A stretch of 64,000 bases of DNA from Zanthoxylum bungeanum (GCA_019454045.1 SKCR01029091.1:62001-126000); one strand, 5' to 3'. Shown: positions 43,738-57,081, counted from the stretch's first letter. Notes: generated by a model not told the origin, from the sequence alone. Numbers and translations: made by a program.

Positions 43738-44890
43738 CTACTTTTGATTTGCTAAGCCTATCCCAGCTGGCCCAATGTATTCTTTTTTCTCACTGGAGGA
43801 ACCCCACCATAATGCATTTAGCTTCTTGTGCAACTCTTCACATAAGCCCCGAGGAAGCTTAAACACACTCATAGCATATGATGGGATTGCTTGAGCAACA
43901 ACTTTAATTAGAACTTCTTTACCACCACTAGAGAAAGTTCTGTCAAGCCACTTAATAGCTCTCTGAATAACCTTGTGCTTAATCTCATTGAACAACTTCT
44001 TTTTATTTCTACTCACCATAGAAGGAAGTCCTAAATATCTCTCATGGGGAGATGCTGAGTTCAACTTAAGAATACCTTTAATTCCATCCACTGTGGTTGG
44101 GCAAGTGTTAGGACTAATAACATTGATGACTTAGCATAATTAAATATTTGACCTGAGGCCGTCGCATAGCAGTCAAAGAGCTCCTTTAGGTTCGAACAGT
44201 CTCTAGTGGAGGCCTTTGTAAACACCAAGCTATCATCCGCAAAAAATAAATGAGAAACTACTACATCTTTCCCAAATTTTATCCCTCTGAACGGCCTCCC
44301 TGATTCCTCTATTAAGAAGACCTGATAATGCTTCAGCACACAAAATGAAAAGATAATGAGACAAATGACATCCCTGCCTCAAACCCCTTTGTGGACGAAT
44401 CAACCCTCTAATCTTGCCGTTGATAATAACAGAGTAGCTGGGTGAAGAAATACAATTAATATCAGACCCTTCCATGATTCCGGAAAACCCAATTTGCTCA
44501 GAACTCCCAAGACAAAACCCCACTCAACTCTATCATACGCTTTGCTTATGTCTAGCTTCAGAGCTACCAATCCATGTTTATCATTTCTCTTCTGTCTAAC
44601 CTTATGGAGGCACTCATAACCAATAATAACATTATCGGTAATCAATCTCCCTGGGACAAAAGCACTTTGGTTCGAATATATCAACTCACCAAGCACTAGT
44701 TTGAGCTTATTTGCTGCACATTTGGCTATAATCCGGTAGATGACATTACATAAACTTATCGGCCTATACTCAGAGATTGTGGAAGGTTGTTTTTGTTTTG
44801 GAATAAGGGCGATTAATGTGTGATTAATGCTTGAGATATCAGTGAGTTGGTTGAGGGCAGCCAGGCATAGCTGTGTTACCTTCAGCCGAA
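43738..44890 (-). pseudogene. LINE reverse transcriptase remnant
   Basis: The motifs lie in three frames: SNQSAFVPGRLITDNVII and [12 protein letters not shown] (44400-44696), [20 protein letters not shown] (split here at [19 protein letters not shown]), and the catalytic FADDSLVF (44061-44339). The thumb region HERYLGLPSMVSRNKKK follows at 43738-44091. Confidence 0.88.
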
Positions 44891-46539
44891 CTACTGCCCA
44901 ATGCTTTTAAATGGTAAGAGTTGATAACTTGTTTATATTTTCATTTACAAAAATATCCCATCCCAACTTCATCATACTTTAATGCTCAGTATATGATTTT
45001 TGTACCAAAAAGCCCCTAATATTTGTGTTGCTACTTAAATCTTCAATACAATACATTCAAACAATTTATTACATATGTTAAAAAAAAAAACATTCATTAC
45101 TAAGCCATAATTATTTTTATCAATCATTTAAGAAAAATCAAGAAGCGATGTTTGGAAGTTTAGTATTGGGTACATTTTAATGAAAAAAAATTGTTTTTTA
45201 ATTTTCTATCGTATATTATATATATATATATATATATTATATTATATATATAAATAAACGAAACCCTCTAATGTCATGTAAAATTAAGTCAAATCTCTCA
45301 TATGTTTTAAAATTAAGCGAAACGCCTTACATGATATTTTGCTATAGATATATTTATTATCTTTTGGGTAATTTTGTAATGCTTAATTAATAAATACAAA
45401 TAATATTTATTTTTTAAATAATTATTAATTTAGTTTGATCTAGTAAAAATAATAAATAAACTCATGCAATGGGTTTTGCTTATTTTTAAAATATTATGAT
45501 AATTTCATTTATTTCCACTAAATATCGGGGATTGCTAAATATCTCAGATAAATATATTATTTCTTTTAGGTTGAGGATGAATTCAAAATTCTTGCTCTAT
45601 GTTTTCTCAGTTAATTATCTGTTTTGTTACACATTCTTTTATTTTTAATCAATTATTTGATTCAATCAAATGTGGGTCACAAAAACTTTTCAATTTTTGA
45701 CCCAGAAATAATGCATGGTTTTATAATAATGACACAAAAAAAGAAGTTTAACTAGACGTAGTGCCAGTTTGATATGACTTTTAGCAGATATAAAATAATT
45801 TTTTAATCTCAAAAGTTATTTTTAAATTTTTTTCGGTGTTTTGTTATATTTTAAGTAGACTTTTTGATGATTAAAAAATCAATTTGTCCATAATAGAAAA
45901 AGCCCAAATTTAGGTTTTTGATAATAGATGTTGAAAAACTGTTTTAAATGATTAAATTGTCTATAATATTCTTATTTAATTTAGCAACATTAATTTATTT
46001 CTTTCACAACATAAATTAAAAAATCTTATCCAATAAAATAATTTTACATTTTTTTTAATAAAAGTTTTCATTCATAACAAAATCCTTAATTTTTTTTAAA
46101 TTAAAATTTTATTTCTAAAAGCTCTACTGGAAAAAGTTATAACTTAAATAAATTATAAGTGGACCCTCGTCCATGATCCATCTTCTAGTTAACTTTAGTT
46201 GCTATTGTTAATGATTGTGATTTAAATGGTAATTGAAAATATGTTGTTTTTTATTTAAGGGTAAATGCTAATCTAGTCCTTGTATTTGGACTAAGTGTCC
46301 GTTTCATTCTTATATTTTGAAAAATATCATATGACATTCCACGGTTAGTTTTATTATAATTAAAAAAAAAATTAGAGTTTTCACAATAAAAATAAGGACC
46401 CCACATATTTTATCAATCGACATTCGAATGATTTTAATATAAAATCTCCAAAAATTGATTTCTAACTGTAACAAAACTAATTGTAGGGACTTCTTAAGAT
46501 ATTTTTCAAAATATAGGGATTGAACAAGCATTTATAAAT
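44891..46539. other. AT-rich spacer with a TA run
   Basis: A (TA)n tract lies at about 45217-45250. Nothing else is recognised. Confidence 0.5.
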
Positions 46540-47940
46540 GGTCAATTAGGGGTGGAATAGTGACTGAAAAATTGCGTCGCTATTTTGTTGGTAAAATAAC
46601 ACTTGAACAGTGACATAAATATTACATTTGTAACTAAAATTAGTGACAAAATTTTATTTTGTCTCTATTTAGCGATGAAAATTCTGTAGCTAATTAGTGA
46701 CTGAAAAATTCGTAGCTAGTCAGATACCGAATTTCCGTAGTTATTTATTTTTAAAAATTTTTAAATTTTAGAGATGCCGTAAATTTAAAATTTTAGAGTT
46801 TTGTGAAGTTTTTAAACTTTATAAATAGAAGAAATTTTTAAATTTTAGAACGGTACAAATTTTAAAAAATTAAAATTTGCGAGTGGTGAGAAATTTTAAA
46901 ATTGTATAGATGTGAGAAAATTTTAAATTGTAGAGAGGGTAAATTTTTAAATTTTAGAGAATGACAAATTTTAAAAATTTTGAATTATGGAAAATTTTAA
47001 AGAGGTTAATTTTTTTTAATTGTTGTTTATACATCTTCAATTCCACATGATATCGCAATGTCGGCCGTCAATTTCGGCACACTACCATCCATTTGTGCCG
47101 CCTTAAACAACAAGAATACTAGTGTTTGTTTCTCATAAAAATTTAAAAGAGGAAATAAGAAAAATGAGAAATTACTGATGAGAATTGAGGTGTGAAAATT
47201 TTTGATGGTATATGAAATTGAGTAATGAAATTTTTGATGGTGTATTGGAGTTGAGAGATAAAAAAATTATGGTGTATATATAGAGGAAGAAAATAGGAGA
47301 AGCGGAAAAATTTATAAATTTTTGAGACATTTGATATTTTCGAAAGGCGGAAATTTTTTGATATTTTATGAAATTTTATGACGGAATAGAGATTTCGTAA
47401 TTATTTAACGACATATTAGCGACGTAAAATTCATCTCTATTTTTTTAAAAAAAAAATTGCGCCGACAGATAAAATTTGGAGGGGAATGAACATTTTAAAA
47501 ATTAAGGACATAATATAAATTTCGTTTCTATTTAGCGACGGAAAAACCGTCTCTAATTTTCTTTAAAAAGTGGGGCCGATGGAATAAAATTGTGGGGGAC
47601 TGAATAGAGATTTTGTTTTTATTTAATGGCGAATTAGGAACAAAAATTCCTTGTCTAATTAAAAATACTTTTTAAAATTAAAATTAAAATAAAGATTTAG
47701 AATTAACGATAGATTTATGTTTTCCTAGCGATAATTATTTTCCGTCGCTAATTAGCGACGAATTTCCTAATTTATCGCTAATTAGCGACAAAAGTTAAAG
47801 TTAAGACGAACCTAATTTTGTCGCTAAATTCGAGCCAATTTAGTGGCATCATTTTTAGGGATGAATTTTTTTTATCGCTAATTTAATTATCCGTTTCAAT
47901 TTCGTCTTTCATCGCTAAAACTGCAATTTCCTATAATGTT
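46540..47940 (-). mobile_element. TAGCGACG-rich element, probably CACTA-type
   Basis: Repeated TTAGCGACG, AATTAGCGAC and TCGCTAATT words in both orientations fill this 1.4 kb. The right edge read inward is CATTATAGGAAATTGCAG then TTTTAGCGATG, close to the CACTATAGGAAATTGC type end of plant CACTA elements with one base changed. No transposase or clear left terminus is visible. Confidence 0.45.
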
Positions 47941-48189
47941 ATCATTTATTTATAGATAACAAAAGAATCATTTTATGGTGTTGTTAAACATATATTTATT
48001 ATGTGTTTTAAATTTTCATAATGATGATGCTTTTGAAACAATACATTATAATTTGCGGGTACTATAATCAGAAATTTGACAGAAGAACTCATAATTTCTG
48101 CAACTATAATGAATGTAGTCTAAAAATATAGATCGTTTGAAGTAAAATATTGAAATATATAGAAGGTGATGGAGTGTAATTGGTACTCC

Positions 48190-48355
48190 CAATAAGCGTG
48201 AATTTGTAGTATAGAGTTCATGATCTCATCTCGAGGTCTTGAATTCAAATCTAGAAAGTGCGTTTATTGTAAGAACCTGAAATAAATGAGGAATTTACTT
48301 ACTCCACTTAAGTTCGGAATGGATGGTTTGACGAAGAGATTTCCAACCATGAGTA
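48190..48355 (+). repeat. Diverged SINE-like copy
   Basis: Shares the order TTGAATTCAAATC (B-box-like), AAGTGCGTTTATTGTAAGAA, then GGTTTGACGAAGAGATTTCC with the SINE family above, but is old and diverged. Confidence 0.4.
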
Positions 48356-50408
48356 ATTGGTGAACTAGTTTACAAATATTGTATCAAAACATATAAATTT
48401 TGCCCCATATTGGATTATAAAATGGTCCAAGTTGTGGGCTTAGAGTTTTAGCCTATCAAGTGTTTCAAAATCAACCACCGGAGCCCATGAGGGAGTAAGT
48501 TCGAGATCCTACAAAATAGAGGATATATCCTCAAAAAATGAGGGTAATTTCCTCCCAAAATAGTAGTAGTATCCTCTTTAACATAGGAATAGTATATTGG
48601 ACTGCCTCACAACATAATGATGTCAGTTGGTTCTAATAGTTTCTGATTATAATATATTAGTTGTAATTAGTAATTATAAAATAAAATAAAATAAAAAGCT
48701 TGAAAATCAATTTTAAAATCTTCAATGATTGGGGAGATATTGGCCATGCATTTTATACTAGTGGAGAGGTGGGGTTAAGTTTTGATTAATTATTTCTATG
48801 ATGGTACCAAAATTCATGTGATTAATGTACCATGATCTATCAAAATCACATCATAATTCATACGTCAATGCTAGTCCATAAAGAAGCAAGAAACCATATT
48901 TCTCATATATTTTCTTCTGATTCTGTGGATGCCAGTAGAATTACTAAACAAGCCCTCTCTTTCTTGAATATTTTATGTACATTATAATGTAGACCGTCGT
49001 GTTTTTATTGATGCATCAATTTTAACATGAGCGAGATTAAATTGTTACACAATTTATAATTTTCTTATTTGAGTAATTATTTGAGTATTGAAAGCAAATA
49101 AAGTCATGTCAATGGTACTCTCAGATACTGATTTCGAGAGTATTAAAATCAAAACAATGTCGGTCGTATTTGAAATGAGATTATTAAACTTGAAATTTCT
49201 AATATTGAATATAAAATATTTTAAATTCATTTATCAATTTCAAATTCAAGTGTAGAAAACGCGACAAAGAAATAGTGTGGTGGGATATAACATAATTGTC
49301 ACTACAATTATTGGATGGCATGAGGTATCTTTCATATAGGCTGTTGAAAATTGAATGATCGCAATCAATAATACATCCTGAAAAAAAGTTAAGAAAGTTA
49401 CGTTGGATTTTGCCTTATTTTTAGGATCATTGAGTTGAGAGCAACCCATATGAACTGTTTCAAATATTGCAAATTTATTTCACTAAATTTCTTTACGTTG
49501 AATGCTTTTCAGCGGGCAAATTTTGTCACAAGAATCTCAGATATATTTGGGCCACAATTATTGATTGATTTGCCTTTTATATTACACAAATCAAAATGTT
49601 TTTTTTTTTTTTTGAGTCGTAACTTTGACGTTATCAAGGAATGTTTATTTTCTCGAACTTCATTTTTATCTTTACATGTTTATTTAAATATTTGGGCCTG
49701 TCTTCGAAACAAATAGTTAATGGGCCGATTGGGCTTATTTATCATAGTCAAACATAAAATTAAATGGGTTTGATGTATGCGACGATGGGGCCGAATAGCT
49801 AAATTCTTCGTGCAAAGGTAAATAAGAAACCGCATTGGGATCATTTTCACTCGGCTCCCATTATTTATTGATAAACTCCAAAACACCCCTAAGTTGTTGT
49901 AGATCTACACTTCACCCTCTACCAAGTACCAAGTACCATCCCTCTCCACTGGTAAAATGACATATTGAACTGTAGTTGACCATTATTATCATTATTTTAC
50001 ATGTTTAAAGTCTGCAAAGACAAACGCAGTTTTAAATAACAGGAGTCGGAATAATGAGTTTGTCTATAATTCACTCCTAATAAATATATTTTGGATCAAA
50101 TTGAGTCAAATTCGATATATTTTAATAAACCTTATTTAACTCATACTCAAACTGACCGGATTGAAAAAATCCGTGAAAGGATTTGAATATTTCAAATCCG
50201 ATTAATTCATATTGGTCGGATTATAAAGTTGACCTGACATTTACACACCTCTATTTCCACCCAAAACCTTTTTAATCTTATGGGTGAAGAATAATGTCGT
50301 GGAGGTGGATTGTAAATCTTACTAATCAAAGAACTTTCGAAGTGCATTGCAGTGAAATTAACCCAAGAATCCATGTATGATAGGAAAAAAAATTGAAATA
50401 TTCAAGCA
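48356..50408. other. AT-rich spacer, nothing recognised
   Basis: Short open frames (for example 49246-49449 and 49435-49716) have no family features. No repeat structure was noticed. Confidence 0.5.
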
Positions 50409-50416
50409 CGCAGGAT

Positions 50417-50605
50417 TAGGGATGGCAACAAGATCCAGACCCGGCCCGGGTTCGGAATTAAAAAAATCCGGACCCGGGTCTTTAAAACGAAGACCCAGAT
50501 GATTCCGGGTCCGGACCCGGGATCACTCGGTCCGTACCCGGGTCCGGAAAAAATAAAAAAAAATAAAAAAATAAATTAGATTTTAATAAAAATTATAAAA
50601 TATTA

Positions 50606-50644
<39 letters not shown>

Positions 50645-50874
50645 TAGAATTTAATAAAAAAATTAAAAGAATTGAAATAAAACTAATAAAATTGACAAAA
50701 TACAAATATAAATATAAAAAAATACAATTAAATATTTTTTTTTTAAAAAAAGAATTCGGGTAATCGGGTCCGGACCCGAGAATATTTACCCGGGTCCGGA
50801 ACCGGACCCGGGGTTGTCAAACCTCTTCCGGATCCGGACCCGGGTGGATCCGGATCCGGATTTTACCATCCATA
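50417..50874. mobile_element. Non-autonomous hAT element
   Basis: 458 bp with inverted ends TAGGGATGGCAAC and TATGGATGGTAAA. It is flanked by CGCAGGAT (50409-50416) and GGCAGGAT (50875-50882), an 8-bp duplication with one mismatch. Both ends are dense in GGTCCGGACCCGGG. The middle is AT-rich with a (TA)n run at about 50610-50638. No transposase. Confidence 0.88.
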
Positions 50875-51018
50875 GGCAGGATGATGATTCTTGGTTGTAG
50901 ATGATGTGTCAAATCACAACTTGTCAATTTAGAATATATTTTTATCCCAATATTATATTATGTATTCGGTTCTGATTCCTATTTCCACATCTATCGGCGG
51001 GACTTATTAAGTATTCAA

Positions 51019-51519
51019 TGTTGTGGAATTTATGTGTTCTTAAACGAATTCATGTATCATAACAAATCTGAAACACCAAAACCAGAAACAAATATACACT
51101 AACATGCCAACATTAAACATAAACCCTAAACCTTATAGAATGAGAAAAAACCTGGAAAATTATGGATGATGATTTAAAACAAATCCAAGTCGAGAAGCCT
51201 CACTGTCCTTAAGAACTTATTAGCCTCCGTCTCGGTGGTCTACGAATGCAAAGTGGCTAACGTTTTCCCAGGATTCCTTGGATACTTCTTGAGATAGGGC
51301 ACTCCTCACACAAGAACATGAACTGGGACAAATGGTGGAAAACCTCTCTCTTGACTCAAAAACGAAATTGATGTGACTCAAGACTTCTTAAAAATCTTGG
51401 ATCTTAGAATGAACATAAATGCTCATATATAAAGGCATGGAAGGGTGCCTGTGTAACCCTCCAAAGGGTTATAGCCCTCCCATGCATCACTTGGAGCCTA
51501 GTTTGAAGAATTTACAATA
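51019..51519 (-). repeat. 3' LTR of copia 3
   Basis: 501 bp, plus-strand TGTTGTGGAATTT..GAATTTACAATA. It matches 57082-57706 but lacks about 120 bp near its right end. The purine tract (minus strand GGAGAATTGTGGGGGAT) lies at 51520-51540. Confidence 0.88.
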
Positions 51520-52113
51520 ATCCCCCACAATTCTCCAAATATTCATGCAGACACTTGAGAGAGTTTCCGTGAACTGAAGCTGCATCGAAATAGGTAGCTT
51601 TCGCATTGAACCTTTCCTAGTGAATGTCAATCGGATTTACTTGGCAAATCAGTGACCCATAGTCTTGAACTGTTCTGCAGTTGGTGTAAACCAAGACAAT
51701 TGTCAACACACAGCTTTACTTTCACTATTTCTCGTTCTACGGTTGTGTTCATTTCGGCCATGAACAGCGGTCCTGGTTTCATCAAGCACTTTAGGGAAAT
51801 CAGCCTGTAAAATCCCATCATCCTATGTAAGCGGCCTCACTTCTTACTTGAAATAGGTGATCTACTATGAAGAGGTAATCTGTCTTTACCCACATTAGGA
51901 CTCATCTCCTAATATAGTGATCATTAAAAGCCTTAACTTATCCTAACCTTGACATACAGCACTATGCGTCATTATCGGAATGAGAAAGAGTACAAAACTC
52001 TACAGTGCTTGTTTTGAATTGCATAAAGTTTCAGTTGTCCCTTTTGAACCTAGATTTTTGGATCTCCAGTCAGCTAGGTTGGGTTTCCACAGTGACAATT
52101 CTTAATTTATAGG

Positions 52114-52620
52114 CTACAAGCTCATTCCCCTCGATGACTTCTCAACTTGCTCTCTAGGTAAACCTTTAATAAGTGAATCCGCTAGGTTTTCTTTCGACTT
52201 GACATAATCGATCGATATTATACCACTTGAGAGCAGTTGACGTATGGTATTATGTCTCCGACGTATGTGTCGAAACTTACCACTATACATTGTATTTTGG
52301 GCTTTCCCAATAGCCGATTGACTATCACAATGTATGCTTATCGCTGGCACCGGTTTGGGCCAACTTGGAATATCCTCCAGGAAATTTCGAAGCCATTCTG
52401 CTTCTTCCGCTATTTTGTCTAATGCTACGAACTCTGATTCCATAGTAGATCGGGCAATACATGTTTGCCTCGAGGATTTCTATGACACGACTGCACTACC
52501 AAGTGTGAAAATAAATCCACTCATAGATTTGGAATCCACTGTATCAGATATCCAGTTAGCATGTTGTATCCCTCTAGAATAGCATGATATCTTGCATAAT
52601 GTAGCCCATATTTTGAAGTT
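52114..52620 (-). pseudogene. Copia 3 RNase H remnant
   Basis: The frame at 52114-52443 reads MESEFVALDKIAEEAEWLRN, then IHCDSQSAIGKAQN, YVKSKENLADSLIKGL. It is the copia RNase H C-terminal half. The region to about 53040 (connection and YVDD part) is scattered over other frames. Confidence 0.85.
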
Positions 52621-53044
52621 TCTCTCAGATACCTCAAAACTCATACTATGGTTTTCCAGTGGTTATGTCCTGGATTGCTCGTATATCTGCTAAGCCTGTT
52701 CACAGCTTAAGCGATATCAAGTCATGTGCAATTCGTGAGATACATAAGACTTTCGTTGATTATCGAATACTCTAATTGCGATACGCTTGAGCCAATATTC
52801 TTTGATAGATGAAGAGTTAGGTCTGCATGAGTTCTAGCCATATTTAGATATCCTTTGTTATATTTCTCAAGTATTTTCACAATATAATGAGTCTGAGATA
52901 ATATATATCATTCTGATGTCCTAGAAATCTTTATTCATATGATCACATCAGCTACTCCTAAATCTTTCATATCAAATCTGCTGGATAACACTTTCTTGGT
53001 AGACTGAATCATTTCATGATTACTACCAATTATCGGCATATCGT

Positions 53045-53893
53045 CTACATAGAGACACACAATGACATATTCTTTTTAAGTTGATTTGGTGTACACACAC
53101 TTACACACTCATTGGTTTTGAACCCACTTGACAACATCTCTTTGTCAAATTTCTCATGCCATTGTTTAGGTGTTTGTTTTAATCCGTATAAGAATTTTAC
53201 AAGTTTGCACACTTTTCGTTCTTGTCCAGGAACATTGAACCCTTCTGGTTGTTCCATGTATATCTCTTCATCTAGTTCACCATTCAAGAATGTCATCTTT
53301 ACATCCATTTGATGTATTTCAAGACCAAATATAGCTGCTATGGCTATGAGCATTCTTATTGACGTGATACGAGTCACTGGTGAATAGGTGTCAAAGTAAT
53401 CAATGTCTTCCTTTTGTCTATAACCTTTTATGACAAACATTGTCTTGTACTTATCTATTAATTCATCTGGTTTCATCTTCCATTTGAATATCCATTTGTA
53501 GCCCAATGACTTACAACCTGGATGAAGATCAACCAACTCCCAAATATGGTTATGTAGGATATAATAAATCTCACTGTTGATAGTCTCTTTCCACAAAGGT
53601 GCCTCCAACGAAGACATCGACTCATTTTCTAACAAGTATGTCAGAAAATCGGGACCAAACGACTTAGACGTTCTAGCTTTTTTGCTACGTCTAGGTTCGA
53701 TTGTCTCAATATTTTCACGTTGATCTGACTCTTGGTCAACCTGATCACTGTCTTTGACAGTATCAATAGTTCTTTTGAGAGACTCTGCTCTTTGTCTTTC
53801 CTTACATGGAAATGTCTCTTCAAAAAATATCGCATTCCTTGACTCAATTATCATATTCGGATTGATGTCAGAAATCTCATACTTGTGTACCAA
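53045..53893 (-). pseudogene. Copia 3 reverse transcriptase remnant
   Basis: 282-residue frame: WKETINSEIYYILHNHIWEL, YKWIFKWKMKPD, VIKGYRQKEDIDYFDTYSPV, IHQMDVKMTFLNGELDEEIY and VCKLVKFLYGLKQTPKQWHE. It stops before YVDD. The N-terminal 90 residues are the acidic linker after integrase. Confidence 0.9.
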
Positions 53894-54770
53894 GAATCGA
53901 TACGCACTACTGTTGCGAGCATATCCAATGAATATACAATCAACAGTTTTGGGTCATATTCTAACCTTCTTAAATTTAGGAACCATTAATTTGGCAAGAC
54001 ACCCATACACTTTCACATATTTGTAGGAAGATACGCGACATTTCCACAACTATACGGTGTCTTGCCCAATCTTCTGTGAGGTAGCTTGTTCAGAACGTAG
54101 CTTGTTCAGAACGTAGTTTGCAGAAAGCAAGGCTTCCCCTACAAGTTCTGGGGTAAACCAAAACTTGTCAACATGGCGTTCATCATTTCCTTCAACGTTC
54201 AGTTTTTGTGTTCATCAATCCCGTCTTGTTGAAGGGAATAATGAGCAGTTGTCTCGTGAATAATTCCATGATTGGAACAATATTCACCAAATTGTTACAC
54301 ATATTCATCACCTCTATCACTCATGATTCTTTTGATTTTCTTGCCAAGTTATTTTCAACTTCATTTTTATAGTGTATAAAGCTCTCAATCGCTTCATATT
54401 TGCTCATCAGCAAATACACATAACAGAATCTTGTGCTATCATCGATAAAAGTGACAAAGTAATTTTTACCGCCTATTGTTTGCACAATATTCATATCACA
54501 CACATCAGTGTATACAAGTTCCAAGGGTACAGAACTTCGTTCTATGGAATGAAATGATGTTCTATGCATTTTTGCTTCAACACATGCCTCACATTTATGT
54601 TGGTTATCAATTGCAAATTTAGGTATAAGGTCCATGTTAATTAATTTACGCATCGTATCATAATTAACATGTCCTAACCTACCATGCCATACATTTTGTG
54701 ACTCAATAATATAAGCAGAAGATATAGCTTTATTATTAGCACTGTGTCGATTGACAGTCATTACATTGAA
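53894..54770 (-). pseudogene. Copia 3 integrase remnant
   Basis: 54321-54761 holds the zinc-binding part (VWHGRLGHVNYDTMRKL and CEACVEAKMHRTSF) and the core start (YTDVCDMNIVQTIGG, FVTFIDDSTRFCYVYL). The rest of the core, down to 53894, is broken by frameshifts. Confidence 0.85.
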
Positions 54771-55100
54771 CTTGAAAAGGCCATCAGTGAGGTATCATTT
54801 TCCTACATACACATCATTTTTGGTCAATACAAACTTGTCAGAAATAAATACAAGCTTAAAGCCATTATTGCTAAGGAGAGAGCCTGAGACCAAGTTCTTC
54901 CGAATATCAGGAACATGTAAAACATTCTTCAATGTAAGCTCATTTCCATATGTCATATTCCGAACCAATGTGCATTATCCAACCACTCTAGAGGTAGACG
55001 TGTTTCCCATTGTCAGATGATCGCCACCATCGACCTTCTAATACGAGGAAAATATATTGTTATCTGCACATATATGACGAGTAGCCCCAGTGTCTACCCA
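54771..55100 (-). pseudogene. Copia 3 protease remnant
   Basis: On the minus strand the region after GNSRE reads WWVDTGATRHIC with the DTG active site. It runs on to LTLKNVLHVPDIRKNLVS before integrase. Stops are present. Confidence 0.65.
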
Positions 55101-56025
55101 TCATTCTCTCGAATTCCCAACCAAGTTGGCTTCAGTTACCACTGCTGAGAGGTTCATCTCTGAGATCTCATCAGTCAGCTGCTCATCTTCAGTGACATGT
55201 GCCTCATTTTTCTTTTTCTTGCCATTGTCCCGAGACTTCTTGTTTCTGTAGTCCTTTGCCATATGACCAATTTTTCCACAGTTGTAGCACTTCCCCTTAA
55301 ACTTCTTGTTACCTTGGGAAGAATCAGTTCCACTGTTCTTTCTCTTGTTGCTACCCTTTACACCATCGACGATGTTGGCCTTAGACTCCATAGTCTCGTA
55401 GCTGGCCTTCTCGGACTTCATGTTGTCCTCTTCAATCCTCAATCGAACTCCAAGGTCTTCAAGGCTCATCTGCTTCTTTTTGTGTTTCAGATAGCTCTTG
55501 AAGTCCTTCCATGATGGATGTAACTTTTCAATGATGGTGGAAACTTGAAACGTCTCATATAGTTTCATCATTTCATCCAATATTTCATAAATGATCAATT
55601 ATAGTTCACCCAATTGAGACATTACCGTTCTTGACTCTACCATTTTGTAGTCTAGGAACCTACCCACGACAAACTTTTTTTGCCCGGCATCCTCGATTTT
55701 GTATTTCTTTTCGAGAGATTCCCAGAGAATCTTCACAGAAATCATGTCTTGGTACACATTGTACAAGGTATTGTCAAGTCCTCCCAAAATGTAGTTCTTG
55801 CACAAGAAGTCGCCAGACGACCATGTCTCTTCTCGCAGTTGCTTGGCTGTTTCCGTTTCTCTCTCTATATGACCTTGAGGATCTTTGAGGTATTTAACCA
55901 ACTAGAGAGTTGTGAGGTAGAACAACATTTTACTATGCCACTGTTTAATGTTTGCTCCACCAAAATTTTCCGGTTTTTCTCCATGAGCGACCGGTACTGA
56001 GATGTTTCCGCTAGCCATATGTAAT
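55101..56025 (-). pseudogene. Copia 3 gag remnant
   Basis: Starts near 56020 with MASGNISVPVAHGEKPENF. 55599-55901 has HIERETETAKQLREETW and YNVYQDMISVKILWESLEKK. 55101-55598 has KLHPSWKDFKSYLKHKKKQM and the zinc knuckle CYNCGKIGHMAKDY, with the last Cys changed to Tyr. One stop near 55600 and a frame change near 55890 break it. Confidence 0.85.
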
Positions 56026-56629
56026 TAGAAAAATCAACAACGTTCAATAAGTCTGCAAAAGACAAATTGTACAACGATCAACAAATAATCTTGTTCAAGT
56101 GATATATCAAGTATCTACTCGTTGTTATATTGGACAGTAGTACCAACAAACACAAGTCCTTGAATTTACGACTAAGGTTTCTTATGATAAGTAAATAAAG
56201 GAATATTCCCAGAGGATGAGGGGGGTCCGGAGTAACCACTTAAATCTCTGACCATTTAGGCTCTTATCGCATTTTTGACATAATATCCTTTAAACACTTC
56301 CTCAATATAATCTCTTATAAATTCAAACTTAGTATTACACTTCCAATTTCACAATACAATGTGTGTATATATATGTGTATATAAATCAATCAAGCTTGGG
56401 CGGAATTACTTGTGTAAGATTACACTTTTAATTCTCAACCAAGTATGTAACACACAATTAAATTTCAACTTTATCACTATGTGTATGCTTGTGATAATTG
56501 AACACCCTAATATTAACTTAAATCTATACTACCAAAATTATTGTAATATAGTATATGATTTGACTAAGTTAATATTATGATAAATGAAGTTAATCTAAGT
56601 CTATTTCAATTTAAAAATAATTCCAGGAT

Positions 56630-56970
56630 CAATTCGTTAGTGTCGCGTTCGTATCTTCGTTCGAACGAAACTAACTAGTGAGTTTACGTTCGTGTCGCTT
56701 TGTAAACGCGTTCGAACGAAGTGTTCCAGAGAGTTCGCGTTCGTGTAGCGTTAGAGAACGCGTTCGAATGGAATGTTCTAGAGAGTTTACGTTCGTGTAG
56801 CGTCCGAAAACCCGTTCGAATGAAATGTTCCAGAGAGTTTACGTTCGTGTTGCGTTTGAAGACGAGTTCGAACATTCTAAGGCAGAAGACTTGCGTTCGA
56901 GTTGCGTTTGAATACGCGTTCGAACGTTCTTACGAAAATTTAAAATTTTGCTTACGCGTTCGTCGGGCGT
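56630..56970. repeat. 52-bp minisatellite with CGTTCGAACG palindromes
   Basis: The word CGTGT or CGAGT after GTT recurs at 56691, 56742, 56794, 56846 and 56898 (spacing 51-52). Each unit holds a CGTTCGAACG or CGTTCGAATG palindrome and TCCAGAGAG. It lies in the copia 3 leader; frames through it (56684-56875, 56721-57128) are repeat artefacts. Confidence 0.85.
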
Positions 56971-57081
56971 TCGAATGCCCTTGTGTATTTTTTATGCACA
57001 GACTATATTTTTCCAGAAAAATGGCTTTTAATATATACAAATTCTCATCTAACAACACTAAAATTAATAAGTTCTTAAGAT

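Larger units (their letters stand above)
42165..44890 (-). mobile_element. L1-type LINE, 5'-truncated, with poly(A)
   Basis: The poly(A) tail appears as the T-run at about 42171-42220. Upstream on the minus strand come the RNase H, zinc-binding and reverse transcriptase parts in the order of plant L1 elements. The 5' end is cut at about 44890 within the reverse transcriptase, so ORF1 and the endonuclease are missing. Several frameshifts make it a dead copy. The target duplication is not evident. Confidence 0.88.

Noticed and set aside
50600..50640. Possible replication or matrix attachment site at the TA run
   Set aside because: It is a simple (TA)n run in the AT-rich centre of a hAT element; no further support.
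52114..55901. Endogenous pararetrovirus origin for the pol fragments
   Set aside because: Integrase lies before reverse transcriptase, LTRs and a 5-bp duplication are present, and motifs are copia type.
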